The notes under the pieces are model-generated. The model had not been told where the DNA came from. It ran no database searches and saw only the letters and a program-made list of their open reading frames with translations. Shown here one piece after another: positions 43,378 through 51,759 of a DNA stretch of 64,000 nucleotides (the stretch's first letter is position 1; each line of letters opens with the position of its first letter). The translations under genes and the position numbers were made by a program. The DNA is from Paenibacillus dendrobii (GTDB lineage Bacteria > Bacillota > Bacilli > Paenibacillales > Paenibacillaceae). Location of the stretch: contig NZ_WUBI01000001.1 of the NCBI RefSeq assembly GCF_009807035.1, positions 558,001 through 622,000 on the forward strand, given 5' to 3'.

Positions 43378-44280
43378 ATGAACCAAATGACAAAGCTACC
43401 CAAAATTTACACCGTAGGCGATACCACTGTTACCCGTGTTACGGAAATGGTAATCAGTGGCGTTCCACCAGAAATATATTTCCCAGGCACGTGGGATCCC
43501 GCTTTTTTGGAAGAGAACAAACAATCCTTCCCTGAAGGCTTAATAGATGACAATTCGCAGCTCATCGTTAGCATCGGCACCTGGGTCGTGAAAACGCCCA
43601 AGCATACGATTCTTATTGATACAGCTACAGGAAATGATAAAAACCTGCCACTCAATCAGGATCTCGCCAATCTACAATTGCCTTATCTCGAGCGGCTTAA
43701 AGAGACTGGCGTTACTCCAGAGGAAGTTGATTATGTGTTATTAACGCATTTGCATGTCGATCATGTCGGTTGGAATACGAAGCTTGTCGACGGCAAATGG
43801 GTACCGACTTTCCCGAATGCTAAGTATGTGTTCCCTATTAAAGAACAAGAATATTACTCCAGTGAAGCAAGCCATAACAAAGAAAACGAAGCTAACTTCA
43901 ATGTTTATGAAGAGAGTGTACTCCCTGTTGTAGAGGCTGGCTTGACGGAAACAATCGGCCCAGAAGGCGGGAAGTTTCTAGATATATTTACATTCATTCC
44001 GACTCCAGGTCACAGTATCGGACAAATGTCCATTCGCCTTTCATCAGGTGGAGAAGAAGCTTTTTTCGGCGCTGACATCATGCATCATCCATTCCAAGTC
44101 ATGAAACCTGAATGGAACTCTATGTACTGTGAATTTGGTGATCAAGCTCGAATCTCCCGCAGGTGGGCTTTGGAATACGTCGCCGATCGCCCAATTATTT
44201 ATTTCAGTACGCACTTTCCAGAGAGTTCAGCAGGTTATGTAACCAGAAGCGACGACGGCTTCAACTGGCGCTTTATCTAA
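43378..44280 (+). CDS. MBL-fold metallo-hydrolase
   Basis: The 300-residue protein has the metallo-beta-lactamase fold with the zinc motif THLHVDHVGW (HxHxDH, residues about 123-132), a third ligand His in PTPGHSIGQM and an Asp in FFGADIMHHPFQ. Members include lactonases, including AHL-degrading enzymes, and other hydrolases; the substrate is not defined. The start is ATG 43378 or 43387; AGGAGG lies 3 or 12 bases upstream. It is followed 25 bases later by an alpha/beta hydrolase gene. Confidence 0.87.
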   Translation: MNQMTKLPKIYTVGDTTVTRVTEMVISGVPPEIYFPGTWDPAFLEENKQSFPEGLIDDNSQLIVSIGTWVVKTPKHTILIDTATGNDKNLPLNQDLANLQLPYLERLKETGVTPEEVDYVLLTHLHVDHVGWNTKLVDGKWVPTFPNAKYVFPIKEQEYYSSEASHNKENEANFNVYEESVLPVVEAGLTETIGPEGGKFLDIFTFIPTPGHSIGQMSIRLSSGGEEAFFGADIMHHPFQVMKPEWNSMYCEFGDQARISRRWALEYVADRPIIYFSTHFPESSAGYVTRSDDGFNWRFI

Positions 44281-44305
44281 TATAACGAAAAGAGGCGAAA
44301 CATTT

Positions 44306-45307
44306 ATGTCTAACAATACATTCAATAAATCTATTAACATCGTATCCGAGAACTTTAATATAGCCAGCGACACGCCTGGTATCGAGCTATCGATCCGCAA
44401 TAAACGCCCTGCAACTATGACTGTCTTCTCTAACGAGAAAACAATCGTCATGGTCCATGGTGCTACTTATCCAGTTGGCAGCCTGTATGACGTGGAGCTA
44501 GACGGATTCACCTTCCTTGATTACCTAGCCAGCCACGGCTATGACGTCTATGCGGTTGACGTTCGCGGCTACGGGGGATCCACTAGACCTCCAGAGATGG
44601 AGCAGCCAGCGGATCAAAATCCTCCGCTTGTTCGTACAGAAACCGGAGTTCGTGACTTTGGCTCGGCCGTAGACTTCGTCCTCAAGCACCGCAATCTAAC
44701 AAAGGTCAATGTACTTGGAATGTCTTGGGGCGGTACGGTGGCCGGGGCATACACAAGCCTTAACAACGACAAAGTAAACAAGCTATCCCTCATCGCTCCT
44801 CAATGGCTAAGCAGCAAGCCAATACCCATCGATACAGGCGGTCCGCTTGGTTCTTACCGCCTTGTGCCAGCAGGGACCACTAAAGAGCGCTGGTTAAGTG
44901 CAGCTCCCGAAGGGAAACGTGACGGCCTAATCCCTCAGGGGTGGTTCGAGAAATGGGTTGAAGCAACTCTGGCATCCGATCCTAATAACAAGACAGTACA
45001 CCCAGAACATATTCGTGCTACCAACGGGCCTATTCTGGATATACGCGAATATTGGACGGTTGGGAAAGCCTTCTATGAGCCTAAAGCTATCACCGTACCT
45101 GTGCTCCTCGTCCACGCAGAGTGGGATATAGATGTGCCCTTAGAATTGGCACAAAACTTCTTTACCTCCCTAACTGGTGCTGTTTATCGCCGTTGGGTTG
45201 AGATCGGAGAAGGCACTCATATGGTACTGCTTGAGAAAAATAGACTTCTGGCGTTCCAAGCAGTTCAATCATTCCTAGACGAGGCTTATACGCCAGCGGG
45301 CCAATAA
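44306..45307 (+). CDS. Alpha/beta hydrolase
   Basis: The 333-residue protein has the alpha/beta hydrolase core: IVMVHGATYPVGSLYDV (oxyanion HG, residues about 47-63), VDVRGYGGST, nucleophile elbow VLGMSWGGTVAG (Ser near residue 145), an acid in HAEWDIDVP, and the catalytic His in GEGTHMVLL near residue 312. It would cleave an ester, lactone or amide. The immediate neighbour is the MBL hydrolase, so both may act on one compound in sequence. A strong terminator follows. Confidence 0.87.
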   Translation: MSNNTFNKSINIVSENFNIASDTPGIELSIRNKRPATMTVFSNEKTIVMVHGATYPVGSLYDVELDGFTFLDYLASHGYDVYAVDVRGYGGSTRPPEMEQPADQNPPLVRTETGVRDFGSAVDFVLKHRNLTKVNVLGMSWGGTVAGAYTSLNNDKVNKLSLIAPQWLSSKPIPIDTGGPLGSYRLVPAGTTKERWLSAAPEGKRDGLIPQGWFEKWVEATLASDPNNKTVHPEHIRATNGPILDIREYWTVGKAFYEPKAITVPVLLVHAEWDIDVPLELAQNFFTSLTGAVYRRWVEIGEGTHMVLLEKNRLLAFQAVQSFLDEAYTPAGQ

Positions 45308-45352
45308 TGACGCAACATTAGCGGATTCAATACTATCTCCTAGCTATTCTGA

Positions 45353-45382
45353 GACCCGCAGCTTGTTGCTGCGGGCTCTTTA
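45353..45382 (+). terminator. Terminator after the hydrolase gene
   Basis: CCCGCAGC and GCTGCGGG form a perfect 8-bp stem with a TTGTT loop, followed by CTCTTTA. Confidence 0.75.
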
Positions 45383-45436
45383 ATAACCGAAAGCTATACG
45401 ACAAAACCTGTATACATTAAAGGAGGCATATGCACC

Positions 45437-45826
45437 ATGAATCATACAGCTATTACATCCGCCCAAGCGCCGACTGCAATCGGGCCTTATTCACAAGCCA
45501 TTGCTGCCGGATCTGTTATTTACACATCAGGAATGCTCCCAATAGATACGGAGGGCCAGTTGAAGGAAGGCATCGTTGCGCAAACTCAACAGATCTTATC
45601 GAACCTTCAGAACGTATTATCGGAAGCTGGCTATACTCTAGAAGACGTTGTGAAAACCTCAGTCTTTATGACGAATCTAGATCACTTTGGGCAAATGAAT
45701 GACGTCTACAGCCATTATTTCGGTAACCATCATCCCGCTAGAACTACCGTGCAGGTAGCCAAACTGCCACGTAGCGCCGAGATCGAGATCGAACTGGTTG
45801 CCATCAAACGACAGTTAAACCAATAA
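45437..45826 (+). CDS. RidA family protein
   Basis: The 129-residue protein is a complete RidA/YjgF domain: IGPYSQAIAAGSVIYTSGMLP at residues 15-35 and the signature PARTTVQVAKLPRSAEIEIE near residue 100, with the substrate-binding Arg of true RidA (RTTV). It probably deaminates reactive enamine/imine intermediates. AAGGAGGCATATGCACC precedes the ATG. It sits between hydrolase genes and an EamA exporter. Confidence 0.92.
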   Translation: MNHTAITSAQAPTAIGPYSQAIAAGSVIYTSGMLPIDTEGQLKEGIVAQTQQILSNLQNVLSEAGYTLEDVVKTSVFMTNLDHFGQMNDVYSHYFGNHHPARTTVQVAKLPRSAEIEIELVAIKRQLNQ

Positions 45827-45867
45827 GGCTGCTGTACTAGCCAAATTTTGAAAGAAGGCGCATTTGC

Positions 45868-46773
45868 TTGCGAACTTATCTGCTTCTCTTACTCTGCGCG
45901 ACTCTCTATGGAAGCAACTTCGTATTCGGCTCACTCTTGCTGCGAGAATTTCCCGCAATGCACCTATCCGCATACCGGCTTGCTGTCTCCTCGGTGTTCC
46001 TGATTGGCTATCTGATCATAGCCAAGCGTATGATTCGACTGACTACACGCGATGTCGTCTACTTAATTCCACTTGCTCTAATTGGGATGTTGCTGCACCA
46101 AGTTTCGTTCTTTACAGGATTGCAGACGATAAACGCGACGACAGCTTCGCTTATATTGTCACTTTCTCCAATATTCACTGCCTTACTCGCGCGACTCTTC
46201 CTAAAAGAATCATTCACTCTGCGTATGGCCGTAGGATCCCTGGTCGCGCTTACCGGCGTCTTCTTCGTAGTCGGCCAAGGCAGAGGATTGCATATATCAC
46301 TAACAACGGGTATGGGAATCATGTTTATTTGCATGCTCGCCTTCTCCGGAGCTACCGTCCTAATGAGAAAGCTGACAGAAAGAATGGATGCGCTCACTGC
46401 GACCGCATATTCAACTTTACTCGGCTGCATGCTCGTATTTCCGGTGGCCGTATGGCGCGAACCTCATGAACAGAGTATTCATTCCTTTGGTTGGTGGGTA
46501 CTCTTAATCGGCTCTGCTCTGCTCATTCAAGGCCTATGTGCAATCATCTGGAACAACCAAATTCGGAAGGTCGGTGCTGCCAAAGCATCCGTATTTCTAA
46601 ATCTCCAGCCATTCGTAGCCATGGTCCTTGGTTACTTCATGCTCGGTACTCCGGTAACCTCCACACAAATCGGCGGTTCCATTCTCATTGTCTGCGGAGT
46701 AGTCCTTGCTACCTTGCTGCCTAAAAAGAAATCGCATAACGATCCGATAGCACTCACGACGGCAAAGAGGTAA
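45868..46773 (+). CDS. EamA/DMT family transporter
   Basis: The 301-residue protein has ten predicted helices in two EamA repeats (LLLLLCATLYGSNFVFGSLL at the start; MGIMFICMLAFSGATVLM near residue 150). It starts at TTG 45868 with AAGAAGGCG upstream. Such proteins export amino acids, metabolites or toxic intermediates. Lying 40 bases after ridA, it may export the product or substrate of the hydrolase-RidA cassette. The cargo is unknown. Confidence 0.87.
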   Translation: MRTYLLLLLCATLYGSNFVFGSLLLREFPAMHLSAYRLAVSSVFLIGYLIIAKRMIRLTTRDVVYLIPLALIGMLLHQVSFFTGLQTINATTASLILSLSPIFTALLARLFLKESFTLRMAVGSLVALTGVFFVVGQGRGLHISLTTGMGIMFICMLAFSGATVLMRKLTERMDALTATAYSTLLGCMLVFPVAVWREPHEQSIHSFGWWVLLIGSALLIQGLCAIIWNNQIRKVGAAKASVFLNLQPFVAMVLGYFMLGTPVTSTQIGGSILIVCGVVLATLLPKKKSHNDPIALTTAKR

Positions 46774-46782
46774 TTCTATCAT

Positions 46783-47119
46783 AGCCCATCGTATTATCAA
46801 ATCGGCGCTTGCAGCGATTGTTGCCAATTACGCAGCAGAGCTATTGGGGATTCATTCACCAGCCAATACCGGATTGCTGGCCATTCTTGGGGTCGAAGTA
46901 CCAAGGCGCAGAGGAATACGCAGTGCCCTTAATCGGATAACGGCGTCTGTGTTCGCTCTGGGTGCTGGATCAGCAATCATTCTCGATGAATTTAAGATGC
47001 TAGGGATTGGTCTTGGTACCATATACCCAAAAGGTTCACCAAAGCTGGAAGAAAATGCTTCTGCTTCTGCTCTTTCACTTGCTCAAGATTTGATTCATCA
47101 GTTTTTCTGCAGATACTAA
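46783..47119 (+). pseudogene. N-terminal fragment of an aromatic acid exporter/FUSC-like protein
   Basis: The frame reads IIKSALAAIVANYAAELLG, then IHSPANTGLLAILGVEVPRR, the start of YgaE-type aromatic acid exporter proteins of about 320-350 residues. Homology stops near LGIGLG and an unrelated tail follows to a stop at 47119. No good start codon fits the upstream part (only ATC/ATT follow AAGAGG). It is a truncated relic directly downstream of eamA. Confidence 0.6.
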
Positions 47120-47121
47120 AA

Positions 47122-47153
47122 AACCGTTTCGCGGTAATTTCCGCGAAACGGTT
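47122..47153. terminator. Terminator hairpin, copy 1 of a repeated sequence
   Basis: AACCGTTTCGCGG and CCGCGAAACGGTT form a perfect 13-bp stem with loop TAATTT. Nearly the same hairpin recurs at 48149-48180. Confidence 0.75.
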
Positions 47154-47182
47154 CAGTAATCCGAAAAGACGGATTATAGTGA

Positions 47183-47861
47183 TTAATGCATCGGCTTTTC
47201 CCAGTCACCTTTGATTACTATTCCTGTCTCTTTCGCCGCTGCTTCAAGATCATGGATTTCCTGTGCTGTCAGCGTGATTTCAGCGGCTTTTACAGCATCA
47301 TCAATTTGGGAAGTTCTTCTAACGCCGATTATAGGAACGGTTCCTTTCGCAATGGCCCAAGCGATTGCAACTTGCGCAGAAGTCGCATTGTGCTTATCGC
47401 CGATTTCCTTCACAACATGGATCAAGCCTTCCAGTTTCGCAAGCACGTCTTCATTAAACGCCTCTCCTCTTCTGGTGCCGCTTGGGAGAGGATTTTTTGC
47501 ATTGTATTTGTCGGTTAGTGCGCCTTGTTCCAACACCATATAGGAGAGAAAAACACAATGTTGTTTTCGTTGCAGTAATCAATAATTCCGGCTTCTTCGG
47601 ACGAACGGTACAGTAAGCTGTAATGATTTTGTACAGCAGAGATTTTCAGCCCTTCTTCAGCCAGAATACTTTGCGCTAGTTTGATTTCCTGAGTCCGGCT
47701 TTCATCGCCGAATCAAAAACCGGTTTTAAGTCTTCCGCGATAAGATTATTCCCGAAAATAGCATCCCCGCCGCCTTGACCGGTCCCCCATGACCAGGTAC
47801 CAAGAGCGATCGAAGGAATCATTTCATTTTGCAATTTTACCTTTTTCATTTGTTTCAACAC
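47183..47861 (-). pseudogene. Aldo/keto reductase with internal deletion
   Basis: The N-terminal piece (47861-47676) has IPSIALGTWSWGTGQGGGDA and VFDSAMKAGL; the rest resumes in another frame with QEIKLAQSILAEEGLKISAV and runs on through SYMVLEQGALTDKYN to the normal AKR C terminus at 47183 (VPIIGVRRTSQIDDAVKA). About 80 codons around the catalytic Tyr/Lys region are missing at the junction near 47700, and the frame is broken there. The product cannot be an active reductase. Confidence 0.75.
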
Positions 47862-48148
47862 CTTTTTATATTAGTGAAATTTTAAATACTAACTAGAGTT
47901 TGGTTTGTACGTACGACTTAATAATTACAAAGTAGATGCGTCAATTACAAAACGATACCGGTCGTCCCCTTAAATCGGAGTGAAATATAGAAACCAGAGT
48001 TTCATTCAGAATCTCTCCTTCATTCTTATTTTAATACTGCTGCGTTTACCGCATGAGATAAGAATATCAGGGAGACGAATGAATTTCTTTGCCTACAAGC
48101 TCATACTATTTGTTTATTTAGCTCATTTTGTTTCTGTAAATAACAAAA
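47862..48148. other. Intergenic region
   Basis: About 290 AT-rich bases; it should hold the promoter of the decayed reductase gene. No convincing gene; a short plus frame at 47980-48204 has no ribosome site. Confidence 0.4.
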
Positions 48149-48180
48149 TACCGTTCCGCGGTAATTTCCGCGAAACGGTA
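48149..48180. terminator. Terminator hairpin, copy 2 of a repeated sequence
   Basis: TACCGTTCCGCGG and CCGCGAAACGGTA pair over 13 bases with one mismatch and the same TAATTT loop as the hairpin at 47122-47153. It lies 40 bases beyond the AraC-type gene. Confidence 0.7.
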
Positions 48181-48220
48181 TCTTTAAATCAGGTGCCTGT
48201 GTAGCAACGTTTTAGCCCCC

Positions 48221-49116
48221 TTAGGCCTCCTCCTTCAACCTCAGCTGCTGTCTAAACTCCGACGGCGGGAGTCCGAATCTTTCCTTGAATACTTTGGAAA
48301 AGTGGGCGATATTTTCGAATCCGGTCGAAAAACAGACATCTGTAACAGATAACATTGTTTCCGCTAACAGTTCCTTGGCTTTATCCAGCCTCCGATTGCG
48401 AATCCATTTGAGCGGGGGGGTGTTGTATATTGCTTGAAAATCTCTTTTGAACGTCGCCAGGCTTCTGCCGGACAAATAGGCCAGGTCGTTAAGGGAAACG
48501 GGATTCAAGAAGTTCTCCTCCATGATCTTTGCGATGCTGCCTCTGTCCTTGCTTAGGGGTTGCATCATTTGATGCAACAAACGATCATTCGAATCTGCTA
48601 TGTGAAACAGCAATTCCATCAGCTTCACACGAACCAGTCCTTCTTTGACTTCGTCAGGGTTCGCGAAATAGGGTTTTAACGACTCGATATAGCTTCCAAT
48701 GTGGTCATTAATCGGAAAGACGGTTATCGGAACAACATCATTCACGAGATAAATGGGTTTTAAACCAGCGAATTTGAGGAATTCATCTACTATCTTCTCG
48801 TTCAGGAAAAACATCATATAGTCGAGGATGTAATCGGAACCGGGTTCACCCGCTTTCTCGTACTCGACTCCAATTGATTTATGAATAAACATCATTTCGT
48901 TGCTCCGCATCGTATATTCTTGATCACCGAAGCGAACCGTATAGACACCCGACTTGACGATTAGAAGAAGATGATCCTGCAAAAAAAGGTTCCTTTTCTG
49001 CCTTGCGTGTAAAAACAGAACTCGATAACGGACATTCCATCCAGCTTCAAGCTCCCTTTTTTAGCCGGAGACTTTACCAGATCATGAGGAGCTTTGACCA
49101 TTTTGCTTGATCTCAT
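48221..49116 (-). pseudogene. AraC family regulator, frameshifted at a T7 tract
   Basis: The 3' part (48982-48221) encodes a cupin-like sensor and a full AraC domain (VSLNDLAYLSGRSLATFKRD, then VTDVCFSTGFENIAHFSKVF). The missing first 45 residues lie upstream in another frame, from ATG 49116: MVKAPHDLVKSPAKKGSLKL and on to QGRKGTFF. The frames meet at seven Ts (A7 at 48982-48988 on the plus strand); one T more would restore a protein of about 298 residues, normal for the family. This may be a true mutation, slippage-prone phase variation or a sequencing error. Confidence 0.7.
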
Positions 49117-49338
49117 AGCCTGGACGTCCCCGCCTTACTTGTACCTGCGATTGCTCTAGTTTTCATTTCAATATCACCCTTTCGGTTATGCCAGTCTGCG
49201 CTTACCTTTAGAATAACTGGAAACCGGCGAGAATACTTTGCTGAAAAGCTCAAACGACTTGTTCATTTAGCTCCTACATACTCTATTTGAAAATTATACT
49301 ATCTATTCCAGCATAGTTCAGCCACTGGATCCACAAGC

Positions 49339-49408
49339 TCAATGGGATCATGTTATTGTCCCTCGACTTCGTTCGTTGTTGTTGGAGGACAAGAACATAT
49401 ACCGTGCC
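49339..49408. repeat. Dispersed hairpin repeat, copy 4 (inverted pair)
   Basis: CAATGGGATCATGTTATTGT (49341-49360) faces an inverted copy containing GGACAAGAACATATACC (about 49386-49402), so the two can fold into a long hairpin. It follows the SRPBCC gene on the minus strand. Confidence 0.65.
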
Positions 49409-49409
49409 C

Positions 49410-49838
49410 CTAAAACTTCCGTTTGTGATACGGAAGACCCTCGCCTTCTTCGCAATACTGTTTAAGACTGTACAAAAAAATAGCCCAGTTATAATTACAT
49501 AAGCGATAAAATTCGGTCACTTCCTCCCAATTCATCTGACGAAAAATGATTGAAGTCTTCCCTCTTTTTTCCTCCATATCAAAAGAAATTGTCGTACCTA
49601 TCCATTCTGGATCTGAATCAACACACTGCCACAAAATCTTTTTATCGGTAACAAGCTCATCAACTCGCATCTTTGTTAAGCCTTCGCCGCCGAATCGGAA
49701 CTCATTTATACAACCGATCTGATCACTGACTACTAGTTCATTTGTCCAAACTTCTGAAAGTCCTTGTGTAGTGGTTAATGCTTCATATACAGTTGAAGCT
49801 GGAACATTCACAGTCTGTAAGTGCTCGATATTTGCCAT
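49410..49838 (-). CDS. SRPBCC (AHSA1-like) protein
   Basis: The protein of 142-145 residues has the START/Bet v1-like AHSA1 layout: EHLQTVNVPASTVYEALTT at the N terminus, the GG loop FRFGGEGLTKM, and a long C-terminal helix (NYNWAIFLYSLKQYCEEGEG). The family binds hydrophobic ligands; the ligand is unknown. The ATG at 49838 is about 10 bases from AAGGGG; the one at 49847 is too close to it. Confidence 0.8.
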   Translation of the reverse strand: MANIEHLQTVNVPASTVYEALTTTQGLSEVWTNELVVSDQIGCINEFRFGGEGLTKMRVDELVTDKKILWQCVDSDPEWIGTTISFDMEEKRGKTSIIFRQMNWEEVTEFYRLCNYNWAIFLYSLKQYCEEGEGLPYHKRKF

Positions 49839-50002
49839 ATTGCTCATTCCCCTTCTTATAAGGATTTAATTTATGTAATTATTTGTATATGAATTTTATA
49901 CCAATGGTACGGTTGTTGTGATTTCTTTCCTGTAGAACTTTTTCTGAAAAGGGTACTTTTGTGTCAATCTACAATTGTTGTGCTTGCTCTCTATCCTTTC
50001 AA

Positions 50003-50227
50003 CTATTCATTCTTCTGCTTTGCTACTTGCATACCGCCGATGATAAGCATGATTATCCCAATTACTGCCAGAATAATCCGAACTAAGAATGGACTCAATG
50101 AAAACACAGGTTCACCTTGCCAGTACAATCCGAACAACCTTTCATTCAGTCCCACAATCACCAATAAGGGCTTAAGAAACAAACTCAGCGCTAATAATAC
50201 TATCCCCCAAATAACATTGCTATTCAT
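50003..50227 (-). CDS. Small two-helix membrane protein
   Basis: The 74-residue protein has helices at about residues 5-25 (VIWGIVLLALSLFLKPLLVIV) and 48-67 (FLVRIILAVIGIIMLIIGG), with a basic C terminus. AAGAGG lies 10 bases before the ATG. No family or function is recognised. It is monocistronic between the SRPBCC and SDR genes. Confidence 0.6.
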   Translation of the reverse strand: MNSNVIWGIVLLALSLFLKPLLVIVGLNERLFGLYWQGEPVFSLSPFLVRIILAVIGIIMLIIGGMQVAKQKNE

Positions 50228-50456
50228 TGATTCAAAACCTCTTTTCCAATTGTTATATATTCATAGTAAGGGAATCTTCCTAATTATTCCATGTGAAAAG
50301 TTGATACCCTTTATTTAACTCTGAACCAAACGGTGATCCACTGTTGTTAGACTTAAGCCGCCCATTAGTTTGATAAAAAAAAGCAGACTATCGCAGCCTG
50401 CTCATTAATGGTTTGTTATTCAACTATCTTGCCCTTTCAGCTTCTTCGGTTTCTCC

Positions 50457-51200
50457 TTAAAATTTACCGCCAGTAACCGGAAGATATGTACCCGTTACAA
50501 ACCGCGAGTCGTCTCCTATTAGAAAGGCTATAGCCCCTGCCACATCGTCTGGATTCGCGACACGTCTGAGCGGCGTAAAGTTAATAATCATTTGCCTGTC
50601 TGTATCCGACAAAAATGCGGTAGCATCGGTTTGCACTAAACCTGGAGCGACCACGTTGGCCGTAACGCCTTGAGGACCGAACTCTTGAGCGATGTAGGAA
50701 GAAAAGCTGTCTAGTCCTCCTTTTGCTGTTCCGTGCGCGATCATGTACGGCGACGGATTTTTCCCCAAGCTACTTGAAATATATATGATTCGACCTGCCT
50801 TCTGTTCCATCATGGACGGAATAACCGCTTTTGTCGTTACGAAGGCAGCTTGGAGCTCATCATTCAGTTTTTGCGAAAATTCCTCCCACGTCATTTCAGC
50901 GAAAGGTTTTGCCGCAAAATTCATATTTGCGTTGCAAACCAATCCATCGATCCGGCCGTAAGCCTCTTTCACTGAAGCAACGAGTTGAGAAAATTGCTCT
51001 TGACTTCGTACATCTGCTTGCAGAGAGATGGCCTCCCCATCGGCCGAACGAATATTCGATACGACTGACTCCGCCGCTCTGTGATTGCTTAAATAGTTGA
51101 CGACTACCGTTGCGCCTCGCGCAGCCAATAATAGACAAGCTGCTTTTCCGATCCCTCTGCCTCCACCTGTTACAATGACCACTTTTCCTTTTAATTGCAT
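50457..51200 (-). CDS. SDR family protein with His in place of the catalytic Tyr
   Basis: The 247-residue protein has the SDR cofactor motif TGGGRGIG (residues 11-18), NAN near residue 92, and the active-site Ser in YISSSLG, but the usual Y-x-x-x-K reads H-x-x-x-K (IAHGTAKGG). Some SDR subgroups carry the AHGTAK form, so it may be active with altered chemistry or act as a binding protein. AAAGGGAG precedes the ATG. It starts 4 bases after the truncated epoxide hydrolase gene, so both form one transcript. Confidence 0.85.
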   Translation of the reverse strand: MQLKGKVVIVTGGGRGIGKAACLLLAARGATVVVNYLSNHRAAESVVSNIRSADGEAISLQADVRSQEQFSQLVASVKEAYGRIDGLVCNANMNFAAKPFAEMTWEEFSQKLNDELQAAFVTTKAVIPSMMEQKAGRIIYISSSLGKNPSPYMIAHGTAKGGLDSFSSYIAQEFGPQGVTANVVAPGLVQTDATAFLSDTDRQMIINFTPLRRVANPDDVAGAIAFLIGDDSRFVTGTYLPVTGGKF

Positions 51201-51203
51201 ACC

Positions 51204-51674
51204 TTATACTCCCTTTCTCTTCGGACGCGTCGCCTGAATAACGGCATAGCCCGATGCTTTAAAGCGCGCCTTTGGATCGGTTAGCGGACCGATGATATTG
51301 ATAAATTCGATAATTGACCCCAGCCAACCATGGGTAAGAATCAACGGCATGGCGCCTTGTTCAGGAGATCGCACATGGAGGAAGTGTATTTGTTGTCCGT
51401 CAATTGTAGTTGTATATTGCAGAAATCGGTTCAACGCTTCTTCATATTTTCGCCAGTCGCACCCAATCTGCCAATACTCTCCGAGTTCGGCAAGATAGTC
51501 GACAGACACACCAGAATTCAGGTCAACTCCGTCTAATTCATCAGGCCAGCGGGTATGTGCTAGGCGCTCATGTAAGTCGTCTATCGATTGCTCAAGAATA
51601 TGGATTCGAAAAGGCTTGATATCGACGTTATCGTTGCTGGCGATGCTCTCAAGGTCTTGTTCAATCTCACTCAT
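51204..51674 (-). pseudogene. Epoxide hydrolase with internal deletion and truncation
   Basis: The first 125 residues contain the epoxide hydrolase N-terminal domain (IDDLHERLAHTRWPDELDGV) and the alpha/beta start PLILTHGWLGSIIEFINIIG. After LTDPKA the sequence jumps to RFKASGYAVIQATRP, normally about 120-150 residues later, and ends soon after. The catalytic Asp and His regions are absent. Intact enzymes have about 380-400 residues. GAGGAGGT before the ATG is intact, so a short inactive product may still be made. Confidence 0.7.
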
Positions 51675-51759
51675 TCAGATTACCTCCTCAATGTTCGGAT
51701 CATGGCTTGAAGCAATGAACTTGAGCCTATGGTAACCCATCCTTGTTGACAACGGGCTG

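Noticed and set aside
44927-45115. Antisense frame in the alpha/beta hydrolase gene
   Set aside because: Shadow of a real gene.
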